Positions 52,488 to 60,891 of a DNA stretch of 64,000 bases are shown here, in pieces; the first letter of the stretch is position 1, and each line of letters starts with the position of its first letter. The stretch is from Mycoplasmatota bacterium (GTDB lineage Bacteria > Bacillota_I > Bacilli_A > Haloplasmatales > Haloplasmataceae). The stretch is taken from positions 620,001-684,000 of the forward strand of contig CP074573.1 in assembly GCA_018394295.1 (NCBI GenBank), given 5' to 3'. Both the position numbers and the translations under genes were made by a program. Under the pieces are notes generated by a model. It had not been told where the DNA came from and did no database searches. It saw only the letters and a program-made list of their open reading frames with translations.

Positions 52488-52955
52488 ATGAAAAAATATT
52501 TTGATTCTATTATTATGAATCATATGAAGCTTTTTAACTTTATTATTTCAATTCTCTTACTGACATTATTTTATATATTGGTTTTTATTATAAAATATCC
52601 AATTGAAGATGGGATGAGAGCAGGTCTTATTGATTATTACTATGGTTGGATAAAGTATAATATATATGATAGTAATCTATCCAATGAAACTTTCTTCTTT
52701 ATCTTATTATTTCTAGGATTATTAGGAAGTATCTTATTGTCTATATATTTAATGATAATTGCTTTATTAAATGAAAGAATAATTAAATTATTATCAATAT
52801 TCTCATTTTTAAGTATCATATTGGTAACATTAGTATTTATACGTGGCATAATATTTGTATTAATACCATTTTTAATGATATGCCCATTATTATTTATTAT
52901 CATTATTGTACAATTAATGGTCAATATAAACTACAATAAATACAAGAATAATTAA
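52488..52955 (+). CDS. four-helix membrane protein, IEDGM family, copy F
   Basis: 155 residues, ATG 52488 after TTGGAGGGATATGTC. MKKYFDSIIMNHMKLFNFII, IIKYPIEDGMRAGLIDYYYGWIKYNIYDSN, four helices, ending VQLMVNINYNKYKNN. It is the most complete member, with a clear start, and useful as the family reference. Confidence 0.75.
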   Translation: MKKYFDSIIMNHMKLFNFIISILLLTLFYILVFIIKYPIEDGMRAGLIDYYYGWIKYNIYDSNLSNETFFFILLFLGLLGSILLSIYLMIIALLNERIIKLLSIFSFLSIILVTLVFIRGIIFVLIPFLMICPLLFIIIIVQLMVNINYNKYKNN

Positions 52956-53091
52956 TGACTAATAAATATTTTAAATTTAAAATAAAGAAAATCATATCAA
53001 AATTAATCCATTATTTATGAATTCTATATCGATATGATTTGCCAGTACTATTAATAAAAAAGGTATTACTTTGATTGGAGTGATATGAAAT

Positions 53092-53529
53092 ATGAGTCAT
53101 ATGAAATTAGTTAACTTTATTTTATCAGTTCTTTTATTGATTATATTTTTAATAATGGTTATTGTTGTGAAAATTCCTATTGAAGATGGAATGAGTGAAA
53201 GTATTGCTGATTCATATTATAATATGATTAGATATCATATATATAATTACAATTTGGAACAATGGTTATTATTTATTATTTGTAGTATAGGATTATTAAT
53301 AAATATGATTTCACCATTATTCTTACTAATAATAGTTTTATTTAATAAAAGAATAAGATTATTATTTTTAATACTACCAGTATTTGGTGTTTTGCCTTTA
53401 TTAATCCATTTTATATACGCAGTTGTAAATATATTTTTTCCATACCTAATTTTATTTCCAACTCTAGTAATCCTTATAATTGCACAATTAATTTTTAATA
53501 TAAAATATAATAAAGGTACTACCATATAG
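53092..53529 (+). CDS. four-helix membrane protein, IEDGM family, copy G
   Basis: 145 residues, ATG 53092 after TTGGAGTGAT. It starts MSHMKLVNFILSVLLLIIFL, with VVKIPIEDGMSESIADSYYNMIRYHIYNYN, and ends FNIKYNKGTTI. It is closest to copy A. Its upstream leader has only a vestige of the shared GATATGATTTG motif. Last gene of the array. Confidence 0.75.
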   Translation: MSHMKLVNFILSVLLLIIFLIMVIVVKIPIEDGMSESIADSYYNMIRYHIYNYNLEQWLLFIICSIGLLINMISPLFLLIIVLFNKRIRLLFLILPVFGVLPLLIHFIYAVVNIFFPYLILFPTLVILIIAQLIFNIKYNKGTTI

Positions 53530-53595
53530 ATAATTTTATATGAAACTAATGTCTTTTAAAATAAAGTACTTATTGAAGCATGTGTAAGGTCTGTA

Positions 53596-54009
53596 TTATC
53601 CCTTTAAGTTAACATAAGCATCATAAACATCTTTTGCGTATCGTTCTATCTTTGTGATTCTAAAATTATCTTTTCTAACACAAATAGCGACACTTTCTCC
53701 TTTAGCTTTTATGTCGTTATCTGTGTTTTTTATTACGTGTTCATAGACTGTTTTTATAGATGAAAATTCCTTAACACGTGTTTCTACAATAATTTTTTCT
53801 CCATATCGACAGGGATGTAAATACTCAACCTTTACTTCTCTAATTGGGAATATTAAATTTTTATCTTCTAATGATTGATAAGAAAATCCCAAATCAGAAA
53901 GGAACTTAGTTCTTCCTAGTTCAAACCATACTAAATAGTTCGCATGATAAACAACCCCCATTTGGTCTGTTTCGCTATAGCGAACTTCAATTTCTTTTTT
54001 TGATATCAT
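53596..54009 (-). CDS. acyl-CoA thioesterase, YbgC/4HBT family
   Basis: 137 residues from ATG 54009, placed 5-6 bases after GAGGTGACAG; a longer frame starts nine codons earlier without a site. Hot-dog fold motifs: VRYSETDQMGVVYHANYLVWFELGRTKFL (catalytic Asp in the ETDQMGVVYH motif), VKVEYLHPCRYGEKIIVETR. It hydrolyses acyl-CoA thioesters. The substrate length is unknown. Confidence 0.93.
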   Translation of the reverse strand: MISKKEIEVRYSETDQMGVVYHANYLVWFELGRTKFLSDLGFSYQSLEDKNLIFPIREVKVEYLHPCRYGEKIIVETRVKEFSSIKTVYEHVIKNTDNDIKAKGESVAICVRKDNFRITKIERYAKDVYDAYVNLKG

Positions 54010-54164
54010 TACTGTCACCTCTCTTCTACCTATCATTATATAAACAAATAATTGATTTGTAAAATTAAATTATGTTTTATGTTTTATAATAAGCAGAAAA
54101 AACTATTGAATTTATTATATAGTTCATATATAATTTAAGAAATAAATAATAATAGGGGGAAGTC

Positions 54165-54953
54165 ATGTTTGTTAAAGTAACTAATGAAAATTTAAATGTG
54201 ATGATGGACTATGTTAAAAAAGAACCAGCAATTAATCTCTTTATCATAGGGGATATCGAACAATTTGGTTTAGATGTAGATTTCCAAGAAGTCTATCTAC
54301 AGTACCAGGATAATAATATAACTGGATGTGTATTACGTTATTATCAAAGTGTTGTCATTTATAGTGATATAGATGATTTCAATGTTGATGAAGTAATGAA
54401 TTTAATCAATACTTTCCAATACGAACGGATAAGTGGGAAGAAAACAATTATTGACCGCATTACTCCATATTTGACAGGTAATTATGAGGTTGATGAATGT
54501 TGTTTTTGTCAATTAAATGAAACTTCTCAACTTGATAAACCAAATAAACCCATTCACTCTGCAACAATAGAGGATTTAGATAAAATCATTCCCTTATTAA
54601 AAATGGTTGGGTTTTATCACAAAAGTTATAAACAATCAAATTCAAATAAAATAAAAAAGCAAGTTGGTAGAGTTTATTATATTGAACAGGATGGGATTGT
54701 TATTTCAAGTGCAGCAACCTCGATTGAAACAAGTGTATCAGCAATGATTGGTGGTGTATGTACGCATCTAGAGGAACGTAAACAGGGATTAGCCTCACAA
54801 GTTGTTTCAAAATTAAGTTTTGATCTATTAAATGAAAATAAAACCCCTTGTTTATTTTATTCAAATCCCGAAGCGGGAAAAATATATCATCGCCTAGGAT
54901 TTAAGGCGATAAGTAATTGGACGATGATATGTTTTGAAACTGATGATATTTAA
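54165..54953 (+). CDS. GNAT-family N-acetyltransferase
   Basis: 262 residues after AGGGGGAAG. The C-terminal half has the GNAT core: GRVYYIEQDGIVISSAATS, GGVCTHLEERKQGLASQVVSKLS (acetyl-CoA binding R-x-x-G-x-A), FYSNPEAGKIYHRLGF. The first 120 residues form another, diverged GNAT-like lobe. Substrate unknown. A terminator follows. Confidence 0.88.
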   Translation: MFVKVTNENLNVMMDYVKKEPAINLFIIGDIEQFGLDVDFQEVYLQYQDNNITGCVLRYYQSVVIYSDIDDFNVDEVMNLINTFQYERISGKKTIIDRITPYLTGNYEVDECCFCQLNETSQLDKPNKPIHSATIEDLDKIIPLLKMVGFYHKSYKQSNSNKIKKQVGRVYYIEQDGIVISSAATSIETSVSAMIGGVCTHLEERKQGLASQVVSKLSFDLLNENKTPCLFYSNPEAGKIYHRLGFKAISNWTMICFETDDI

Positions 54954-54979
54954 ATCTAATATGCTATGAATTACTATAT

Positions 54980-55013
54980 TAAAAAATGGACTTTAGTTTA
55001 AGTCCATTTTATA
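54980..55013. terminator. bidirectional terminator
   Basis: AAAATGGACTT pairs with AAGTCCATTTT. It is shared by the convergent GNAT and rhodanese genes. Confidence 0.85.
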
Positions 55014-55014
55014 T

Positions 55015-55395
55015 TTATTCCCAATTTTTATAGCTTCCCATATCATATATATTTTTATATCCTAAAGATTTGAGTGTATTAGCAGCTATTCGACTTTTAT
55101 TTCCAGTATTACAATAAACAATGATGTGGGTATTTTTATCAGGATAATATTTTTTAATAACAGCTTCAATTTGATTATAAGGGATGACAATGCTTGAATC
55201 AATTCCATTTTCTTGATGTTCTTCTGATGATCTAACATCTATAAACACAGAATTATTAGGGTTTTCATCTAATATTTGTCTGACTTTATCGCCATCAACT
55301 GTTTTAATTGTTTGATCATTAAGGGATAATATAATAATTCCAGCGATTAACACTACAAAAATTGAACCTATAATTATAAAAAATTTCTTATTCAT
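55015..55395 (-). CDS. membrane-anchored rhodanese-like protein
   Basis: 126 residues with an N-terminal membrane anchor (FFIIIGSIFVVLIAGIIILSL) and a rhodanese domain. NSVFIDVRSSEEHQENGID, then the active loop IVYCNTGNKSRIAANTLKSLGYKNI (Cys followed by NTGNKSR). It is likely extracytoplasmic; sulfurtransferase activity is inferred from the conserved Cys. Confidence 0.9.
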   Translation of the reverse strand: MNKKFFIIIGSIFVVLIAGIIILSLNDQTIKTVDGDKVRQILDENPNNSVFIDVRSSEEHQENGIDSSIVIPYNQIEAVIKKYYPDKNTHIIVYCNTGNKSRIAANTLKSLGYKNIYDMGSYKNWE

Positions 55396-55630
55396 ATAAT
55401 ACCTCCTGTGGGTATTATATCATATCTTATTAAGTGATGAAAACAGAAAAGATGAAATAATACTTAATATCGAGTATTTTATACTAAAATGAAATAAATT
55501 AATGTTTAATTTTGAATTTGTATGCTCAATTTCATTTTTAATCCGTATTTTTTTCATAATATTCATAGAATTTGCATTTTTTAGGAAAACTACTAAAATA
55601 AAGAATGTACTAATAAATGAGGTGAAAACA

Positions 55631-57298
55631 TTGGAAAGAAGATTAAAAAAATTTAAATTTATATTTGTCTATGGATTTACAGTATTACTATTATTCTCTT
55701 TATTATATTTTGGATTATTACCAATATCCATTTATAGTAATCGATTTCGTTTTTGGTTAGTTGTAATCCCAGCATTAGTAGCAGTACCGTTTATTTTTCA
55801 ATATCGATTGGTTTATAAAAGTCGATTAAGAAAAAATATTGATGTATCATTTTATAAAAAAGGTTTTCTTCAAGTTAAATATGTTTATTATGCTTTAGGT
55901 GTTGCAGTCTTAGTTTTTATTATATTGGGGGTTTCAACTTGGCCTATCTTTAATACAACACGTTATCGAGAATTAATACAGGTAACAGAAAGCGAAGGAT
56001 TTACGCAAAATATTAAAGACTTTAGTGAAACAAAAGTACCAATTATTGATAAAGATTTAGCGATGCGACTTGGTGACAAAAAGCTAGGTGAATTAAATTT
56101 AGGTAGTCAATTTACTGTTAATAATTATACAATGATTAAAATGGAAGATGAATTGTACTGGGTAGGTGCCTTAGAGTATACAGGTTTTTTCAAATGGATC
56201 AATAAAAAAGATGAAGGGACACCAGGTTATATCAAAATTAATGCGACAGATACATCTGATGTTGAATTAGTTAGTGATTATAAATTAAAATATGTTCCAT
56301 CTGCTTACTTTGGTCAGGATTTAATGCGAAGAATTTATTTTTCAGGAAATATGGATAAGGTATTTAGTGATTATACCGCATTTGAATTAGATGAAACTGG
56401 TCATCCTTATTATATTAAAACAGTTTTAAGCAAAAAGTTTGCTTATACAAAAGGACGAGATGCTATTGGTGTAGTAGTATGCGATGCAGTTAATGGTGAT
56501 GTTCATTATTATGATATAAAAGATGTCCCAAGCTGGATAGACCGTATTCAACCAACTGATGTCATCATTGAACAATTAGGTTATTACGGAAAATATGTTC
56601 ATGGATTTTTTAATACTTTGTTTGCTAAGAAAGAAGTCTTACAAGTATCAGAGGGATATAGTTATGTTTATAATGATGGTGTCTTTTATTTATATACTGG
56701 CTTAACCTCTGTTGGATCTGATGAATCTATTGTAGGATTTACCTTAACTAATATGAGAACAAAAGAAACTACCTTCTATCGAATTGGTGGTGCTACTGAG
56801 TATTCTGCACAAAATTCAGCACAAGGAGCTGTGCAAGATTTAGGGTATAAGGCAAATTGGCCGATATTAGTTAACTTTGAACAAACACCAACTTATTTTA
56901 TGACCTTAAAAGATAAGGAAGGTCTAATTAAAAAATATGCTTATGTAAATGTAAAAGATTATTCTGTTTATGGGATAGGAGATTCTTTACAATCAGCACA
57001 AAGTAATTACCGTGAAAATTTAAGAACCTCTACAACTAATCCAAATAAAGGAATAGACTTAAAAGAAGTGACTTCTACAGTTGTCCGAATTGTTCCAGTT
57101 AATGGAACATCAAATTATTATTTTGTTTTAGAAAATGATTCAACAAATGGATATACTGTTGCCTATAATGTTAGTTTTGAAGTACCACTAACAAGTGTAG
57201 GTGATCGAGTAAACATCAAGTATTATGATAATCAAAGTCAATCACATGTTTATACAGTTGAAGAATTTGATAATTTAGAACTAACGATTACAGAATAA
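55631..57298 (+). CDS. three-helix membrane protein with large extracytoplasmic domain
   Basis: 555 residues from TTG 55631, six bases after GAGGTG. A longer open frame to ATG 55502 has no ribosome site. Three membrane spans in the first 140 residues (about 8-30, 38-58, 88-110) are followed by about 430 residues of beta-rich sequence, for example YELVSDYKLKYVPSAYFGQDLMRRIYF and VLQVSEGYSYVYNDGVFYLYTG. Highly structured but not a family I can name. A terminator follows. A role in the envelope is likely. Confidence 0.65.
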   Translation: MERRLKKFKFIFVYGFTVLLLFSLLYFGLLPISIYSNRFRFWLVVIPALVAVPFIFQYRLVYKSRLRKNIDVSFYKKGFLQVKYVYYALGVAVLVFIILGVSTWPIFNTTRYRELIQVTESEGFTQNIKDFSETKVPIIDKDLAMRLGDKKLGELNLGSQFTVNNYTMIKMEDELYWVGALEYTGFFKWINKKDEGTPGYIKINATDTSDVELVSDYKLKYVPSAYFGQDLMRRIYFSGNMDKVFSDYTAFELDETGHPYYIKTVLSKKFAYTKGRDAIGVVVCDAVNGDVHYYDIKDVPSWIDRIQPTDVIIEQLGYYGKYVHGFFNTLFAKKEVLQVSEGYSYVYNDGVFYLYTGLTSVGSDESIVGFTLTNMRTKETTFYRIGGATEYSAQNSAQGAVQDLGYKANWPILVNFEQTPTYFMTLKDKEGLIKKYAYVNVKDYSVYGIGDSLQSAQSNYRENLRTSTTNPNKGIDLKEVTSTVVRIVPVNGTSNYYFVLENDSTNGYTVAYNVSFEVPLTSVGDRVNIKYYDNQSQSHVYTVEEFDNLELTITE

Positions 57299-57307
57299 AT
57301 TAAAGTT

Positions 57308-57337
57308 AAAAGCATCACAAGTTGTGATGCTTTTTGA
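57308..57337 (+). terminator. Rho-independent terminator
   Basis: AAAGCATCACAA pairs with TTGTGATGCTTT, followed by T residues. Confidence 0.88.
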
Positions 57338-57436
57338 CTGTATATGGCAATATGCGACATTTCAATGTGCTATAATTTGTATGTCATGTTTTTTTGAAAT
57401 CATAATACAATTACATAGAATGGTGGGGGTCATTAA

Positions 57437-58795
57437 GTGATAAAGACAAAAAAATACACAAATCATAATTATTCATCTGCATATGAATTAATTGATAATT
57501 TATATAAAAGAGATGAACCATTTGGTGATATCATCAAAGAAACCTTTGAAATTATGGGGAATCTATTAGACATAGATGTTTTAGAAATTAATATTTATAA
57601 TCATAGTTACTCAGGGTTTATTAATAAACATGTTTGGAATAAACCAGGAATAAAGAGTAGACGTTTTAAGAATATGAAATCAATCTCAATTACTTCTTCA
57701 ATGTTTGATTTATATAAAGATAATAAATATATATTATTTAATGACACAAGGAAATTAATGGGTGAAAATAAAGATTTTCAAAGATTATCTAAATTTCTTC
57801 ATATTAGATCTATTTGTATTTTTCCAATTAGAGTAGGTAAAGAGGTAGTAGCAGAACTTGTTTTAAAATATCATCTTAAAAGAAGAAGATTTACAGAAGA
57901 TCAAATTAATTTTACATCAAAATGTCATCAATTGATTGAATCACATTTTATTAAAAAATTTCAGGATATTATATTAGATTTAAATAAAAATTTTTATTTA
58001 GAATTAATTGATAATTTCTTATACCCTGTTGCATTACTTGATTATAATTTTAACTTAATCAAAGTTAATAGAGAATTTGAGAATTTTTTTGATATATCAA
58101 AAAAAGATATATTAAAATTAGATTTTGTTGATTTTATTTCAGAAAGCGAACGCAATAAGATTATAAAAATTTTAAAGAAAATATCTGTAAATAAAAAAGA
58201 TTATCATGAGATATTTAAGATGATTAATAATGAAAAGAAAATTATCCAAATTATTCCCTTTCCTTTAGTGAATCATGATATTAAATTATTAGGAATCATG
58301 TTTAAAGATGTTACTAATTTAAAAATCAAAGAAAAAAAATTAATTAAAATGGCTTATTTTGATTCAACGACAAATTTATATAATAGAAATTATTATAAGG
58401 AGGTATGTCAAGAAGTAAATACCATGGATTATCAATCATTAGGGGTTATTTTGTTTGATATAGATAATTTAAATCAAATCAATAAACTTTACGGACATGA
58501 AAAAGGAGATAAAGTCATTAAAGAAGTTTCAGGGATTATAAGAGATGTATTTGAAGATGATTATCTCGTGTCACAGTTAGGTGGAGATGAGTTTATCGTT
58601 TTTATGCTAAATCAAACGGAAGAAGAATTGAAACAAAAAATAATGCGAGTGAATTCGATTATAGGAAAACAAGTTGTTGGTCATTGTATCTCTAATGGAT
58701 ACAGTTTCACTGGTAATAAAAACGATAAAATACAAGATTTGATTCATCAAGCAGATACTCAATTACATACTGAAAAACAAAATAAACAAAATTAA
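57437..58795 (+). CDS. GAF-PAS-GGDEF diguanylate cyclase
   Basis: 452 residues, GTG start with GGTGGGGG. A GAF-like domain at about 1-175 (SICIFPIRVGKEVVAELVLKYHL) is followed by a PAS domain at about 185-290 (LLDYNFNLIKVNREFENFFDISKKDI). A GGDEF domain at about 305-450 has LGVILFDIDNLNQINKLYGHEKGD and LGGDEFIVF. The active GGDEF is intact, so it should make c-di-GMP. The RxxD inhibitory site five residues upstream is absent (DYLVS). Soluble; the GAF and PAS sense an intracellular ligand. Confidence 0.92.
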   Translation: MIKTKKYTNHNYSSAYELIDNLYKRDEPFGDIIKETFEIMGNLLDIDVLEINIYNHSYSGFINKHVWNKPGIKSRRFKNMKSISITSSMFDLYKDNKYILFNDTRKLMGENKDFQRLSKFLHIRSICIFPIRVGKEVVAELVLKYHLKRRRFTEDQINFTSKCHQLIESHFIKKFQDIILDLNKNFYLELIDNFLYPVALLDYNFNLIKVNREFENFFDISKKDILKLDFVDFISESERNKIIKILKKISVNKKDYHEIFKMINNEKKIIQIIPFPLVNHDIKLLGIMFKDVTNLKIKEKKLIKMAYFDSTTNLYNRNYYKEVCQEVNTMDYQSLGVILFDIDNLNQINKLYGHEKGDKVIKEVSGIIRDVFEDDYLVSQLGGDEFIVFMLNQTEEELKQKIMRVNSIIGKQVVGHCISNGYSFTGNKNDKIQDLIHQADTQLHTEKQNKQN

Positions 58796-58816
58796 AAAGA
58801 AATGGTAACAATGATA

Positions 58817-58851
58817 AATAGACCGATACTGTAGTCGGTCTATTTTTTTTT
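58817..58851. terminator. bidirectional terminator
   Basis: ATAGACCGACTAC-type arms (ATAGACCGA with TCGGTCTAT) and a T-run. It lies between the convergent GGDEF and RluA genes. Confidence 0.88.
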
Positions 58852-59745
58852 GATTAGTTTTTTGAAATCATTTGGAAGGGGTACTTCAATAACAAAAGGT
58901 GATAGGGTAATTGGATGTAATAGCGTTACTTGATGGGCATGTAAGGCTTGTCTATTAATATAAGGAGATTGTTTACCATAAAGTTTATCACCTAATAAAG
59001 GGCAATTAATAGATGCCATGTGAACTCTAATTTGATGTGTTCTCCCTGTGAATAGTTCAAGTTTAATTAGTGTATATTGAGGATATCTCGTTATCACTTG
59101 ATAATGTGTTTTCGCTATAACCCCTGTTTTAGAAACAATTCTTTTTTGTTTATGGTGACGGTCTTTGCCGATTCTTTGGTTAATAATGTCTTGATTCTGT
59201 GGAGGATAACTTTTTATTAACGCTAAGTAATAACGTTTGATTACTTTATTCATTAATAAATAATCATATAAATTATGTACAAAGTAATTTTTAACAAATA
59301 TAATTGCGCCAGTTGTATCTTTATCTAAACGATGAATATAACGAACACGATGTTTCTGGTTGTTCTTTTGATAATAATATGCAACAGCATTAACTAAAGT
59401 ATTTAGACCAGTTTTTGAACTGGGATGAACTTCAATATTAGCTTGTTTATTTACCACTAGTAAGAAGTCATCTTCATAAATAATATCAATAGGAATATTT
59501 TGCGGAATAAAATCAATCGATTCATCGATAAAAATAGGGATTTTGAGTTTATCATTTCGTTTTAAACGCAAGGTGAAATTTTGCATCACTAACTTATCAT
59601 TTAAAATAACATCATGATTCATTCTTAGTGAGTGAATCATTTTTTTTGATAAATGGTAGTGATTTAAAAGTTCTTCAATGGTTTTATTATTAAATTCATG
59701 ATTAATTGTAATTACTAAATATTGATTCATACGTTGGTAATCCAT
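58840..59745 (-). CDS. RluA-family rRNA/tRNA pseudouridine synthase
   Basis: 301 residues. An N-terminal S4-like region (TIEELLNHYHLSKKMIHSLR) precedes the catalytic domain: RYIHRLDKDTTGAIIFVKN with the catalytic Asp, then LELFTGRTHQIRVHMASI and GDKLYG. It isomerises uridines in rRNA or tRNA; which position is unknown. Its start, ATG 59745, follows AAGGTGATAAA. Confidence 0.95.
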   Translation of the reverse strand: MDYQRMNQYLVITINHEFNNKTIEELLNHYHLSKKMIHSLRMNHDVILNDKLVMQNFTLRLKRNDKLKIPIFIDESIDFIPQNIPIDIIYEDDFLLVVNKQANIEVHPSSKTGLNTLVNAVAYYYQKNNQKHRVRYIHRLDKDTTGAIIFVKNYFVHNLYDYLLMNKVIKRYYLALIKSYPPQNQDIINQRIGKDRHHKQKRIVSKTGVIAKTHYQVITRYPQYTLIKLELFTGRTHQIRVHMASINCPLLGDKLYGKQSPYINRQALHAHQVTLLHPITLSPFVIEVPLPNDFKKLIKKK

Positions 59746-59944
59746 TTTATCACCTTAAATAGCTGTTTTTTTAGAATTTATTTGAATATTACTTCCATTT
59801 TTAGTAAAATGATTATTGAGGTAAAAAAATTCAAATTCATATTACTATTAGTTTACCATATGAAATGAAGATATTAAATAATGATTTGAATGCTTATAAG
59901 GTTATTCAAAATCATGATAAGAAAAATTATAAGGAAGTGATTGT

Positions 59945-60775
59945 ATGTTTAAAGATTTTAAATTACCTGAGTTTAACTATGAACAATTTTACGATGTCGT
60001 GGTAGTCTATGGATTAAAAGTAATAATCTCGCTTATATTATTATTTGTTGGTTTAAAATTAATTAAATGGTTTATTAAGCGTATTAACCGACGTTTAGAT
60101 AAATCTAAAATAGACCCATCATTAAAATCATTTCTATCACCATTAATTAGAGTTATTTTGAAAATAACTTTATTACTATCAATAATAAGTATGTTTGGGG
60201 TTGAAGTGACCTCATTTATCGCTTTACTTGGCTCATTTGGATTTGCGATAGGATTAGCGTTACAGGGAAGTTTATCAAACTTTGCTGGTGGTGTTTTAAT
60301 TTTGTTATTTAAACCATTTAAAGTAGGCGATTATATCGAAGCACAAGGATTTAGTGGTACTGTTAAAGATATTCATATCTTCTATACTATATTATCTACT
60401 CCTGATAACAAAAAGATAGTTATTCCAAATTCAGGATTATCGAATGCAAGTTTAATCAATTACTCTGCCTATCCTACAAGACGTTTAGAATTAAAATTAT
60501 CTTGCAGTTATGAAAATGATACTTTAATGGTTAAACAAATTCTTGAAAAATTAATTTCAGACCATCCACTCATTTTGAAAGATCCTAAACCTGTAGTATA
60601 CTTAAATGAATATGTGAATAATTCCATTAATTTTATAGTCCGTGGTTGGGCAAAATCAAGTGATTATTGGAAAGCTTATTATGAATTAATGCTTTCAGTT
60701 AAAGGTGAATTTGACCGTCAAGGCATATCAATTCCATATCCACAATTAGATGTACATATGAAAAGTGAAAAATAG
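59945..60775 (+). CDS. MscS-type small-conductance mechanosensitive channel
   Basis: 276 residues. Three transmembrane helices: an N-terminal one (VYGLKVIISLILLFVGLKLI), a second, and the pore-lining TM3 GSFGFAIGLALQGSLSNFAGGVLILLFKPFKVGD with its Gly/Ala pattern. The beta domain (FSGTVKDIHIFYTILSTPDNKKIVIPNSGLSN) follows. It releases solutes under osmotic downshock. AAGGAAGTG precedes ATG 59945; a terminator follows. Confidence 0.95.
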   Translation: MFKDFKLPEFNYEQFYDVVVVYGLKVIISLILLFVGLKLIKWFIKRINRRLDKSKIDPSLKSFLSPLIRVILKITLLLSIISMFGVEVTSFIALLGSFGFAIGLALQGSLSNFAGGVLILLFKPFKVGDYIEAQGFSGTVKDIHIFYTILSTPDNKKIVIPNSGLSNASLINYSAYPTRRLELKLSCSYENDTLMVKQILEKLISDHPLILKDPKPVVYLNEYVNNSINFIVRGWAKSSDYWKAYYELMLSVKGEFDRQGISIPYPQLDVHMKSEK

Positions 60776-60797
60776 AGTGTTAAGCTCTATTTTTTTA
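60773..60797 (+). terminator. Rho-independent terminator
   Basis: AATAGAG and CTCTATT arms, followed by seven T. It lies after the MscS gene. Confidence 0.75.
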
Positions 60798-60891
60798 TAT
60801 AATTTATTAATAAATGGTTAAGATTATATACACTCAAGAATTAAAGTGTTAATATATAATTAGTAAAAGTTAATGAAAAGGAGTGGTTTTT

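Noticed and set aside
55502-55630. Extended N-terminus (43 residues) of the three-helix membrane protein
   Set aside because: ATG 55502 has no ribosome site, whereas TTG 55631 follows GAGGTG at proper spacing.
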